Shown here piece after piece: positions 53,708-63,535 of a stretch of 64,000 nt of DNA. Origin of the DNA: Taudactylus pleione (lineage: Eukaryota; Chordata; Amphibia; Anura; Myobatrachidae). Location: positions 18,492,501 through 18,556,500 of the forward strand of contig JAUIMM010000115.1 in the NCBI GenBank assembly GCA_031769625.1, written 5' to 3'. Both the position numbers and the translations under genes were made by a program. Every line of letters begins with the position of its first letter. Position 1 is the first letter of the stretch. The notes beneath the pieces are model-generated. The model was not told the DNA's origin. It worked only from the letters and a program-made list of their open reading frames with translations, and searched no databases.

Positions 53708-54292
53708 CCCCTAAGATTGTGATTACTTTGAAGTCGTTTCACTGCTGCTCGTTCCTGAGCAGATAAATTATCATAAGTCTTTTGGGGTGTGGTTGTGGTA
53801 ACATCGGAATGCGTGTTCCTCAAAAAGGTCTTAATGCTCAAATTTGATGTTGGCGGGTCAAAGGTGGATGTTTTTTTAAAAGTCTTCACAGGTTGTGAAG
53901 CTGATTGGTCAAGAAAATGTTCGTACAATCTCAAATTTCGAATGAACTTATAATGGTCAATTGACCATTCAATGGGATCGCAGATGAAACATAAGATAGT
54001 CCCCTAGAGAGTAGTGGCACCTCAGCCTCGTCCAGTGGGTGTGACAAAAGATTGAATACTGTATTTAGTTTTTCTTTCTCCTTCCCCTTCGGCCCACCGC
54101 CACCTCGCCTTTTTGAGTGATTTGCCCTTCTCCTGTCTCCACCATAGGGCACTGATCTAAAAAAGGATGTGTTAATTGTTCGGTGTTATCAGTGTTAGAG
54201 GAGGAAGCTGCTTTGCTAGAGTCCACAGTTTCAAATCGTCTAGATGTAGGTCTTTTTCTCCTAGAGTCTCTTACGTTATTGTTATCTCCCAT
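53708..54292 (-). pseudogene. PLE 5 basic linker and RT approach
   Basis: Minus-strand frames at 54292-54065, 54152-53931 and 53934-53695 are successive pieces in different phases. They read a Ser/Arg-rich linker, then VFNLLSHPLDEAEVPLLSRG (the PLE motif before RT), then FDPPTSNLSIKTFLRNTHSD and NLSAQERAAVKRLQSNHNLR. The second and third correspond to FNFSSHELTIGE and FDPLSNNPSIKFF in PLE 4. At least two frameshifts and the loss of everything downstream make it inactive. Confidence 0.75.
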
Positions 54293-54382
54293 TAGCTATT
54301 GGCACACTGTACGAGTATGTGTGTTTATAATCATTGGACACTGTTGCAAATTTCTTACGCTTAAATGCTACTAGATCACTTT

Positions 54383-54723
54383 CGGGGCAATTCAATTCAA
54401 CACGCTATTGAATAGCGACGGAAGGGACTCCCGAAGCTATTCAATACACTTTGTTAAGGATTTCTTCTCTCACCCCCCTGGGGATGCGAAGAGAAATCTG
54501 ACCAAAGTGCCGAGTGTGCGGCTGTTTTTCTGCATAGCTCAGCGCTAACAGTCGCGCGCCCGGCACTTTGGTCAGAGAATGCCGGTTACCGCACCTTAAT
54601 ACCCTTGTTAAGGTGCGATGACCGCGATAGCTGGAATTCTCCGACCACACAGCACATTGAATTGAATAGCTCCGGGAGCTCGCTCCCGGCGCTATTCAAT
54701 TTGCATTGAATTGAATCGCCCTG
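54383..54723. mobile_element. MITE (CGGGGCAATTCAATTCAA termini) with TTT duplication
   Basis: The ends CGGGGCAATTCAATTCAA and TTGAATTGAATCGCCCTG are flanked by TTT (54380-54382, 54724-54726). Inner arms GCCGGCACTTTGGTCAGA-like also fold back. It separates the PLE 5 N-terminal domain from its linker. Confidence 0.82.
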
Positions 54724-54790
54724 TTTGGTAGCTGTTAATTTGTTCGGATAATTTTTCTAGCCAGTTGGTGGTCTTATCATGACTAAGGGT

Positions 54791-55114
54791 TCAAAGACAT
54801 GTAGTGTTGAATTGTTCAATCTCAGCTCTTGTCTTTTTTAATTCTCCCCCCACTTCTTCTATCACCAATAGTAAGAGATCTTGGGAACATTTGTTAAGCA
54901 GCCCACACCAATGGTCGCAAAAGACCGGATTGTTGCGGCCGATGGTGGTAATTTTCCTTATCCGAAAGTCACATGGTATTTCTTTTCTTCTATAATCCTC
55001 AGACAAAAAATTTCCGTGTAGGTTTAGATCAATTTCACGTTTTCTGAAGTGCGGCAGATGATGATATAAGTCAACTGCTGTCTCTGCTGGTAACGCCTGA
55101 TATTCCAATTTATC
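54791..55114 (-). pseudogene. PLE 5 N-terminal domain fragment
   Basis: A 105-codon minus frame with FRIRKITTIGRNNPVFCDHW and LNKCSQDLLLLVIEE, homologous to residues 97-135 of the PLE 4 N-terminal domain, and an upstream KREIDLNLHGNFLSEDYRR matching KKEIDFNYHAMSLSDYFRS. It ends at a stop (about 54791), and a MITE lies a further 70 bases downstream. The similarity without identity shows that PLE 4 and PLE 5 are separate but related families. Confidence 0.78.
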
Positions 55115-55570
55115 AAACAGTAAGAGCTAAAGTGGTCTTCTCTGTCTGAGTTAAAAGTAATTCATCTGGCAGCAACACCCCTCTATGCGTCATGAATAGA
55201 CCAAATGTATATCAGTCCATAAAGTAATATCTCCTCAAAAATGTCACTGGTACATTCACAGACTAAAGGCAATCCTACAGCATACAAATATAAACATATA
55301 CGATGGGTGTCAGAACCAATAGGGTCCCAAGGAAACTCTATTGTTGCATATAAATAGTTACAAGCTCCACACTCACATCTCCATCGATCAAATAGCTGGG
55401 CTGCTCCTCATGGATGATGATCCATATATCCAAAACAGCACAAGAGCCACGCACAAGGAGTAGTTGCGAGGGAACTCACTACTTATAAAGCAAAATCAAC
55501 TTGTTTATATTTATATCATAGCAGAAAGATCAGATAAGGTTGCACATAATGCACCAAAGTTTCGGTCTCT
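55115..55570 (-). repeat. PLE 5 upstream pLTR, cut by a MITE
   Basis: It matches 50480-50670. The hammerhead-like region is interrupted after AGAGACCGAAAC (minus strand) by the MITE starting at 55571. Confidence 0.75.
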
Positions 55571-56152
55571 GGGCCTGATTCAGAGCCGGACGCTATTTGC
55601 GCTCGCTCGTTCAGAAAAAGGGGCCGGATATTTTAATAGAGAGCTCGCTCTTTGCGGTCTGTTGACGCCTCTATGTCTGAGCGAGCAAACGAAACATGCA
55701 CTCGCTATTTTGTAAATACACCCCCTGGCCGCTCGCATCATACGTCATCTCCGCTATTTATTAATCGAGTACATCGAAAGGTGTCTGAACTGCTCGCAGT
55801 GCTTGTGGTTGGATTTTCCTACTGCATTCATGCGAACAGTTCAGGCTAAGAAACAACTAAGTGACGTGGTCGATGGCGCTGCTTTGTTAATTATGCACGC
55901 CCGTTTTGACCATTTGGCACGCATGCGTTCGGATCTCCACTCCCCGTTTTCAAGCACCTTCCCTTGTTACCACCCACAAACGCCTCATCCTGTCACTCAA
56001 ATTAGCAGGCACTCGCTATTTTGTGAACACACGATTTCTGACCGCAATGACTGGTTGGCGCATGCGCATTATGACCCATACGCATGCGCAGATGTGCATA
56101 CATCACTCGGAGCAAACGAGCGGCCGCTTATGAGCGGCTCTGAATCAGGCCC
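55571..56152. mobile_element. MITE (GGGCCTGATTCAGAGCCG termini), no target duplication
   Basis: Perfect 18-bp TIRs identical to the 9003 copy. The flanks are TCT on the left and AGA on the right, so the two ends may not derive from one insertion. Confidence 0.82.
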
Positions 56153-56300
56153 AGAGTACGGACGGGTCAGTGAGACCTGTCTGTGCTGCTGTGAATTTCA
56201 ATGACACAGATGCATGCATGGACCAGGAGATCCATGCTACTTGCATCTGTGTCATTGACACAGAGTACTGACAGGTTCGTGAGACCCGTCTGTGCTGCCG
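56153..56300. repeat. small mixed direct/inverted repeat
   Basis: CGGGTCAGTGAGACCTGTCTGTGCTGC recurs with changes about 108 bases later, and AATGACACAGATGCATGCATGGA faces its inverse between them. Confidence 0.8.
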
Positions 56301-56581
56301 CAGTAAAAAAAAAAAAAAAAATGCTGTGTAAAAAAAAGAAAAAAATGGCGTGCCCCCACCCCCCAAAAGAGCAACCAGCCCCGGGCTTTAGTGTCCCAGT
56401 GCTGGATGTGCTTAAATACAGGGGGCAAATGACGTAGGGGTCCCCCGTACTTAAGCACAACCAGCACCAGGCTAGTAAGAACCAGCCCTGGTTGCCATAA
56501 TACGGGGGATAAACGACATAGGGGTCCCCTGTATTCTGCGCAACCAGCACTGGGCTATGTTCCGGTCCTGGTTCTGGAAAT

Positions 56582-58264
56582 ACAGGGGAAAAAAATGAGT
56601 AGGGTTCCCCTGTATCTTCCAGATCCAGCACCAAACTTTTTCTACTGGGGGGCTGATGCCACAGCCTGGGGAGCCCTTTCACTGGGCCCCCCAGCCGCAG
56701 CATCAGCCCTGACCACTAGTCAGCCTAAGCAGGGGATCCTGTGGGATCTGGGGACCCCTCAATAAAGGGGTCCACCCCTCCAGGGCAGCCCAGGCCTTGG
56801 CTGATAGCCCGGGGCTATTCCTGCCACCCCTGGTGGCGGTGGGTGGCGGGTTGATAGTGTGGTGTGGTGTAAATAAAGAATAGCAAACATTGTCTTTACA
56901 AGTAGAACTGCAGGTCCCAGCAAGCCTGCCCCGCATGCTGGTACTTGGAGAAACACAAGTACCAGGATGCATGCACTGGTACCTGTAGTTCACCTGTAAA
57001 GAAATGTTTAAATAAACACAGGACACACACACTGTACACAGTATTAGTTTATTAAACATTCATGCACTCACAAATGTACACACACATACACACACAAATG
57101 TAGACATACTCACCTATGTATCCCTGTAGCATCGCTCCACTTGTCCGGTAAAGTATCCTTAGGGGATCTGTGAAAAAAAACATACTCACCATCTCGTATG
57201 CGAGGTTCTGTCCTCTTCAGTCCGAAGTAGGCATCCCCGGACTTGGCAAATAAACAAATCTGATCAGCGCGGACCAAGGTATTGAGGTACCAAAATATAG
57301 AACGGTATTTCCCGAATGACAGCTTAGTGGTGGGTTTTCCCCATGGAAACCCCACCACTAAGCATTCATTGGTTGAGAGAGGTCATCCCCCGTCTCTCAG
57401 CCAATGAACGGCTCCCTCCATTGTAGTCAATGGAGAGCCGCAGGATTACTAAAGTTTACCCTGCGGTTCCCACCATTGACTACAATGGAGGGAGCCGTTC
57501 ATTGGCTGAGAGACGGGGGGTGACCTCTCTCAGTCAATTAATGCTTAGCAGCAGGGTTCCCATGGTGAAATCCCGCCGCTAAGCTGTCATTCAGGAATTC
57601 TATAGAACGTTACTTCAGTTCGTTGGTCCATGCTGATCATTTTTTTTTTTGCCAAGTCCGGGGATGCCTACTTCAGACCGAAGAATACAGAACCTCGCAT
57701 AGGAGACGGTGAGTATGTTTTTTTTTCACAGGTCCCCTATGGATACTTTACCGGACAAGTGGACCGATGCTACAGGGATACATAGGTGAGTATGTCTACA
57801 TGTGTGTGTGTGTGTGTGTGTGTATGCATGTATGTTTAATAAACTTATACTGTGTACGGTGTGTGTGTCCTTTGTTTATTTAAACATTTCTTTACAGGTA
57901 CCAGTGGGCCCTTAATGCCCTGCATGCTGGTACTTGTGGTTCTCCAAGTACCAGCATGCGGGGCAGGCTTGCTGGGACCTGCAGTTCTACTTGTAAGGCA
58001 ATGTTTGGTATTCTTTACTTACACCACACCACACTATCAACCCGCCACCCTATTGTATACCCCCTGGAGGGAGGGACCCCTTTATTGGGGGGTCCCCAGA
58101 TCCTCAAGGATCCCCGGCCTGGGCTGACTAGCGGTCAGGGCTGATGCTGCAGCTGGGGGGCCCGGTGAAAGGGCTCCCCTGGCTGTGGCATCAGCCCCCC
58201 AGTAGAAAAAGTTTGGTGCTGGTTCTGGAAGATACAGGGGAACCCTACTAATTTTTTTCCCCTG
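56582..58264. mobile_element. 1.7-kb palindromic (foldback-like) element, arms about 0.8 kb
   Basis: The left arm (to about 57430) is the reverse complement of the right arm (from about 57465). Matching pairs include GGGGAACCCTACT, GCTGATGCYRCAGC, GGTACTTGTG and the CAATGGAGGGAGCCGTTCATTG centre. The left flank continues with similar GGGGTCCCC words to about 56370, while the right arm stops at 58264. Small differences show it is not recent. The 178-codon minus frame through it has no recognisable domain. Confidence 0.8.
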
Positions 58265-58366
58265 TACATAGACCTGTGATATTATTATGCTCAGTCTTTC
58301 TGTGAGTATTTAGGAATGCCACCAGACTGCATATACTACTAAGGAGAGTGCCTCTGAGCTCACCAT

Positions 58367-58369
<3 letters not shown>

Positions 58370-58428
<59 letters not shown>

Positions 58429-58436
58429 TTCTTGAG
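58370..58436. repeat. (TA)n microsatellite
   Basis: About 67 bases of uninterrupted TA, directly downstream of the palindromic element. Confidence 0.95.
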
Positions 58437-58929
58437 TTTAAAAAGAGGAAAGTTTTTAAGGATCTGTTCTCCTTTTTGATAGTGCAAAAGGAAACAGAGA
58501 ATGAATATAAGTGAAGAGAGAGAAGATTTGAAACCAAGCAGTTATGAGACTAATACGTGATTGCAACCTGAAAATCTGAGCTGAGACTTCTTTCAGAACA
58601 CAGATATAATAACAAAGCAATGTATGTCATCAGTAACACAAGTCTTTTGTTATTATGCCTGTATCCATATTTTCTCTAAATGACTTCTCACTTACAATAT
58701 GAAAGAAAGTAATTAGGTATGAAACAAATCATGCTTTCAGTAGAAAAGTAGAGTCTATGTTATTGTTTTGCTTTCCTTTTTTATTTAACACAAAACTGCA
58801 AAAAATGTAAAGATTTTCCTTTCATAGGTTGTAAAATAATTTGATAGGTGATGCAAAACCAAGTCAAAAATACAAAGTTGAAATATCCTTATCTTATATA
58901 TAGAATTCATTGGTCTGTTTTAGGTGGGT
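58437..58929. other. no gene seen
   Basis: AT-rich unassigned sequence. Confidence 0.5.
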
Positions 58930-59420
58930 TAAGGTACCGGTCAGACCTCCCGTTGGTGTACGCTGGGCAGAACTTTGACCCGGGGAGCCTGTTCTGAGCC
59001 TTCCACTGGATGGATGAAAACTTCACAGAGTGGTAACATTGAATCCCAGAAGACATACTATGGGGTTGAAGTCTCGGTGGGACCTTCCATTGGTGTACAC
59101 TGGGCAGAACTTTGACCTTGGGATGCTGGACAGAACTTTAACCCGGGTAGCGTGTTCCACTAGATGGATTTGGATGAAAACTTCACAGAGGTGTGGCAAA
59201 TGGTCTGGGATGCCTGGCAATTGGTCTAGGATGCCTGAATTAATAACATGAAGATTAGGTCCCGGCCAGACCTCCCATTGGTGTACTCTGGGTAGAAATT
59301 TGACCCGGGTAGTCTGTTCTGGGCCTTCCACTGGATGCATGTGGAAACTTGAAAACTTCCACAGAGGGGTGGCAATTGGTCTGGAATGTATAACTTAATA
59401 ACTGGAAGATTTAAACCTGG
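58930..59420. repeat. three-copy tandem repeat, about 130-185 bp units
   Basis: CAGACCTCCCGTTGGTGTACGCTGGGCAGAACTTTGACCCGGG-type sequence starts near 58945, 59077 and 59262. Each is followed by CCACTGGATGGAT and AAAACTTCACAGAG. Confidence 0.82.
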
Positions 59421-59446
59421 GCAACGCCGCCAACTACCTGCTTTAA

Positions 59447-59463
59447 TATATACAGTATATATA

Positions 59464-59502
<39 letters not shown>

Positions 59503-59512
59503 GCTGAAACAT
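59447..59512. repeat. TA-rich microsatellite
   Basis: Nearly pure TA, abutting the PLE 6 pLTR. Confidence 0.9.
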
Positions 59513-60164
59513 TTTAGACGGCACTCCGGAGCTGATAATCAATCACAATGCACTATCAAATAGTTGTCAACATTTCAGAGCCAATGTGCTCTTTTATCAA
59601 GACAATATCACACTGAAAACAAACAAATAACATAGATATATACATACCATAATCAGCTACACTCCAGTGCTCGTGCGACACCGACCCGATGGAGTCCCGG
59701 TGACGTCATAGGCGCGCAATGTGCCGGCGGTCAGTTACTCACAGGGGGGCGTCCAACAGTGACGTGTGCCATCACCATAGAAACTGGGGAAACAGCATAA
59801 CAATGTAAAACAGGCATGAGTAAATGTGCAAACATGAGCGGCAGCATAGAACTACAAATAGCATGTCTAACACAGTAGGAACAAACTACCTATAAACTAG
59901 GAAAAATCAATGGAGCATGATGCAGTAAATAATATGACAACACACCCACGGCAATGATGAAGCAACTAGCACTGGGGAAATCGCAGCCATAACTAGTGTG
60001 AAGTAAAAACAAACTGTATGCAAGGATGCTCTCCAGGGTGCTATAAGGCACCTACAACTACATAAAGCTAAAGCCTGAAAGAGGGCATAATGCTGCACAT
60101 GAAGAGAAGGTATAGCCAAGATCTCATGTCTATTACAGGAAACAATTTAAAGATAGCGTTTCAT
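59513..60164 (-). repeat. PLE 6 3' pseudo-LTR
   Basis: It lies downstream of the PLE 6 stop on the minus strand, contains a hammerhead-like motif and a GGTGACGTCATAGGCGC segment like the other pLTRs. Confidence 0.72.
59566..59603 (-). ncRNA. hammerhead-like motif in PLE 6 pLTR
   Basis: Minus strand GTCTTGATAAAAGAGC, a loop, GCTCTGAAATGTTGAC. Stem II AGAGC/GCTCT is perfect, and GTC...GAC could extend the outer stem. Confidence 0.5.
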
Positions 60165-61124
60165 TCAAGCCCCAAGGTTGTACAGTTTGTAGCGTATGAA
60201 TCCAATAGGCTTCTTTCTGAAGTAGCGTCCGATCTCTGTCGCCACCCCTCGAATTTGGGGGACCCAGTCTATCATTTTATGCTTGATAGTAGCAACACTG
60301 TGGTGAAAATCCATAAAATATTTGGCCACAGGTTGATCTGATCCTCTTCCTTCGATGGCAGCCCTGATGTTAGATCGATGTAAAGCCATTCTCTCTTTTA
60401 GTTGTCTTGTGGTTTTGCCCACATAAAGTAAGCCACATGGGCATCTGATCACATATACTACATAACGGCTTGAACATGTCAAAGGATATTTAACAAAGAA
60501 CCTCTTGCCCGATCTGGGATGAAAAAATGTTTTACCCGTCTCGAGGAAGCTGCAAGTGATGCAGCCTATACATTTGTAATTACCTGCGGGGCGGGTCAAG
60601 AAGTGAGGGGCAGATGCCTTAGTATGTGAGCTCACATCATTATGTACGACAATGTCCTTGATGTTTTTACCTCTTTTGTAAGAGGAGAGGATGGTGGAAC
60701 CTTGTAGAGGCGGTAATTTCGGACCATTAGCAATGAAAGGCCATATTTCTTTGGCTGAGCGTATAAAATGTCTGCTGGCAGTAGTAAATTCTTGGGTCCA
60801 GACGACTTTGTTAGAGATGGTTTTAGGTCCTATAGTAGTTAACGCTTGTTCTCTAGAAATTGCGAGGACTTTATCTTTAGCTCTATTCAGAGGCTTGTAA
60901 TGATATCCTCGCTTCAAAAATGTAACCGACATGTTGTCAATCTGTTTAATAGCATCCGTCCGGTCACTACAAATTCTCCAAATTCTAAGGAACTGAGAGT
61001 ATGGGAGTCCATATTTTAAAGGTGCCGGATGATGACTGGCTGCTTGTAATGTGGTATTACGGTCTGTGGGTTTAAAGAACATCGTTGTTTCAAGTTCATG
61101 GCGATCATTTTGATTGATAGTCAC
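60165..61124 (-). CDS. PLE 6 RT thumb, Cys linker and GIY-YIG endonuclease
   Basis: A 319-codon open minus frame with ordinary PLE features. The thumb carries FFKPTDRNTTLQAASHHPAP. The linker is IKDIVVHNDVSS followed by CIGCITCSFLETGKTFFHP. The nuclease (about 225-319) has YVVYVIRCPCGLLYVGKTTR (GIY and YIG positions) and LKERMALHRSNIRAAIEGRG. It ends near KLYNLGA. The listed start is only the first Met in the frame. The upstream RT palm is at 61179-61442 in another phase. The endonuclease half is intact, so this is one of the better preserved PLE ends here. Confidence 0.85.
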   Translation of the reverse strand: MTINQNDRHELETTMFFKPTDRNTTLQAASHHPAPLKYGLPYSQFLRIWRICSDRTDAIKQIDNMSVTFLKRGYHYKPLNRAKDKVLAISREQALTTIGPKTISNKVVWTQEFTTASRHFIRSAKEIWPFIANGPKLPPLQGSTILSSYKRGKNIKDIVVHNDVSSHTKASAPHFLTRPAGNYKCIGCITCSFLETGKTFFHPRSGKRFFVKYPLTCSSRYVVYVIRCPCGLLYVGKTTRQLKERMALHRSNIRAAIEGRGSDQPVAKYFMDFHHSVATIKHKMIDWVPQIRGVATEIGRYFRKKPIGFIRYKLYNLGA

Positions 61125-61178
61125 GTCTAAGTAATTAACTGAACTGTAACTGTGTTCAAAGGTAAATTTAGTCGGATG

Positions 61179-61560
61179 TTATTTGTTATTTAAATCCGTC
61201 ATCAACTGGAGGAACATTTCTGTAGGTCCAGACCATAGAAGAAAAATATCATCTATGTATCTGGAGAAACCACTGATGTATTGAGAGATGTCTGGATCCG
61301 ACAGAAAGAATTCTTCTTCAACCCCAAACATGAAAATATTTGCAAAACTGGGTGCCACACATGAGACCATGGCGCACCCAGTTTGCTGGGTATATATCTT
61401 GTTATCAAACAAGAAATAGTTCCTGGTGAAGTTATACTCCAATAATTTGACAAAGAAAGTGGGGTCCGGACCCGTATACAGTGGATGCTGACAGATGAAT
61501 TTTAAATCGCTTGAAGACCTTCTTTATGAGGAATACTGGTGTATAAGCTGCAAAGCTTGA
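61179..61560 (-). pseudogene. PLE 6 RT palm fragment
   Basis: Minus-strand coding starts near 61560 (SLYTSIPHKEG, RT motif A end) and continues as QQTGCAMVSCVAPSFANIF and RYIDDIFLLWSGP, containing the catalytic DD. A frame change separates it from the part at 61124. Everything upstream of motif A is missing, where the oppositely oriented PLE 7 begins. Confidence 0.8.
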
Positions 61561-62240
61561 TTCTCTTGAACACTCAAATTTTTCTTGGTAGATTTATGAT
61601 TAATTATTTCTTCTGATAATAATTCCCAAAAAATAGTTTGGACAAACCCATTATACAATCTGCCAAAAAAATCTGGCCCATCATTACATATGATTATCAA
61701 CTCCCCGGTTTCAGAGAATGTACTATTCTCCCCTCATTTAAAAGAGGTAGAAACATAAAAGATATAGTGGTTCATAATGATGTTTCAAGCATGAATATTA
61801 ATAAACCAGACTATTTCCTTACCCGCAAAGCAGGGAACTTTAAATGTACTGGCTGCATAACCTGCAGCTTTCTGGAAACTGGCAATACGTTTGCCCACCC
61901 CCACTCGGGCAAGATTTATAAGATTAAATTTCCTCTAACATGCTCAGGCAGATTTGTTATTTACTACATAAGATGCCTGTGTGGGCTATTTTATGTAGGC
62001 AAAACCTCAAGACAACTAAAAGAACGGATGGCCTAACACAGGTCCAACATTAGAGCAGCCTTGGAGGGAAAACCATCTGATCATCCTGTCGCATGACACT
62101 TCCGAGATTTTAAACATCCATTATCCACCATCAGATACAAGATGATCGATTGGATATCACCGAATCACAGATGTGGCAATAGAGATCGGCGACTGCTACA
62201 AAGGGAATCTTTTTCTAGTTTTTTATAGCAAAGATTGTTT
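61561..62240 (+). pseudogene. PLE 7 linker and GIY-YIG endonuclease (5' truncated)
   Basis: The frame 61638-62036 reads AKKIWPIITYDYQLP, RGRNIKDIVVHNDVSS, the Cys linker CTGCITCSFLETGNTFAHP and the nuclease start FVIYYIRCLCGLFYVGKTSR. A stop replaces the codon before HRSNIRAALEGKPS, and another lies before HFRDFKHPLSTIRYKM. It is the same family as PLE 6 and in opposite orientation. The two truncated 5' ends meet at about 61560. Confidence 0.83.
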
Positions 62241-62734
62241 TGATACATTATATGGCATTTCATATAACATTGATCATATAGAAGTCTGTGGTAATTCAAT
62301 TTCTATTGAATGCATTGCTGTATCTTTTTTTTCTTTTCTTTTTTCCATATGTTTGTTTTCTTTTTTAGCTTTATCAGTATTTTTGTCTTTCACTTCAAGC
62401 TAATACTGTCTTTCACATTTTCTGTACTAGTACGGCTTGTTTGGTTATTTGATTAATTTTCCCTTTTTTGTTTAGTACATCACCATGGTGATTAACTACA
62501 CCCCCTGGGGATGACCGGGACGCCAGTGCTAAGGCGCATACGTGACGTCATCGGGTCTCCAACAGGTTGTGCGGCGTGGCTGTTGAACGGGGAGCACTTG
62601 TGATGTATCTATATAAGGTATGTTTTCCATTTATGATGTTGGTCTTGATAAAGGGGTTTGTGCCCCGAAACGTTGAGACACCGCTGAAGTTAAGTATTTT
62701 ATTTTGAAATCCTGAGAGACATCCATTTGTGGGG

Positions 62735-62735
<1 letters not shown>
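62241..62735 (+). repeat. PLE 7 3' pseudo-LTR
   Basis: Downstream of the PLE 7 coding end, with GTGACGTCATCGGG and a clear hammerhead-like motif. It ends at a TA microsatellite. Confidence 0.75.
62642..62675 (+). ncRNA. hammerhead-like motif in PLE 7 pLTR
   Basis: TCTTGATAAAGGGG, a six-base loop, CCCCGAAACGTTGAG. Stem II is a perfect GGGG/CCCC, followed by intact GAAAC. Confidence 0.6.

Positions 62736-62779
<44 letters not shown>
62736..62779. repeat. (TA)n microsatellite
   Basis: About 44 bases of TA between two PLE pLTRs. Confidence 0.95.
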
Positions 62780-62782
<3 letters not shown>

Positions 62783-63341
62783 GATATCGGGACCGGCACT
62801 CTCTGTAATTACTGTAGCCACCAGGGTGCTAAAAGCCACAGACAGCAGGCAGAGGCAAACTGTATTCAATATAAATGATCCAAACAGCAGCACTCCACGG
62901 ATTTTAAATCAATGATGAGTCTTTAGCAGTAAAGCAACGTTTCAGATTTATACAAAATCTTTCTTCAAGCCAAGCAAAATAAAGTACATCTTACCTTAAG
63001 TACTTTAATCACCCAAGTGTGCATAGTGCCAGGCGAGCATCCTTCCCCTCCATCGGCGTGCAGCATGACGTCACACGCCCTGCGTCCGACGATGGGTCAG
63101 GTGGGCGCCTGTTCCCATGGTAAAAAGTGTAAATAATACCATCACCAATAGTAACCAAACTTAACAACATAGTAAAATAGCAAAAAATTATCAGTAACGC
63201 AATCTAAGCATAAATATATCAGATAATCAAGATAGCCTAGATTCAATACTAAACATATCAATAAATAGAGAGCATGTAATCAGCTCCTACAGTATAATGA
63301 CACATAGTACCACAACTACTAATGAAAGTAGCTGTGTTAAA

Positions 63342-63376
<35 letters not shown>

Positions 63377-63535
63377 CTATTCCCATCCAGGCAACAAACA
63401 TGTTAATGTCAACTATAGCCCTCGGTGCATTAGGTACTCCCCGGCAGGAATCCACCAATAATGCACAATATCGGCATAATTTGACAGTAGCGGCTGCGAA
63501 AACATACAGTAGCATACAACTTTGAGTCAAACATT
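62780..63535 (-). repeat. PLE 8 pseudo-LTR without an attached ORF
   Basis: A hammerhead-like motif at 62935-62970 and GCATGACGTCACACGCCC place it with the PLE pLTRs. No coding remnant follows. A GTGTGT(TA)n tract lies at 63340-63377. Confidence 0.6.
62935..62970 (-). ncRNA. hammerhead-like motif in PLE 8 pLTR
   Basis: Minus strand CTTGAAGAAAGATTTTG, a loop, AAATCTGAAACGTTG. Stem II AGATTT/AAATCT is perfect and GAAAC is intact. Confidence 0.5.

Larger units (their letters stand above)
50466..55570 (-). mobile_element. PLE 5: two pLTRs around an N-terminal coding remnant
   Basis: The segments 50480-50720 and 55370-55567 are the same pLTR sequence in the same orientation (ATGGATGATGATCCATATAT, GGAGTAGTTGC). 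Between them, coding order on the minus strand is N-terminal domain then RT approach, ending at 53708. RT and endonuclease are absent. Foreign insertions lie at about 50812-52070, 52840-53425 and 54383-54723. Confidence 0.75.

Noticed and set aside
56167..56703. 178-codon minus-strand gene
   Set aside because: It runs through the palindromic element and its mixed repeats, has low-complexity Phe runs from poly-A and shows no domain.
58248..58537. Frames encoding IYIYIY or similar
   Set aside because: Translations of TA microsatellites; the same applies at 62548-62799 and 63258-63530.
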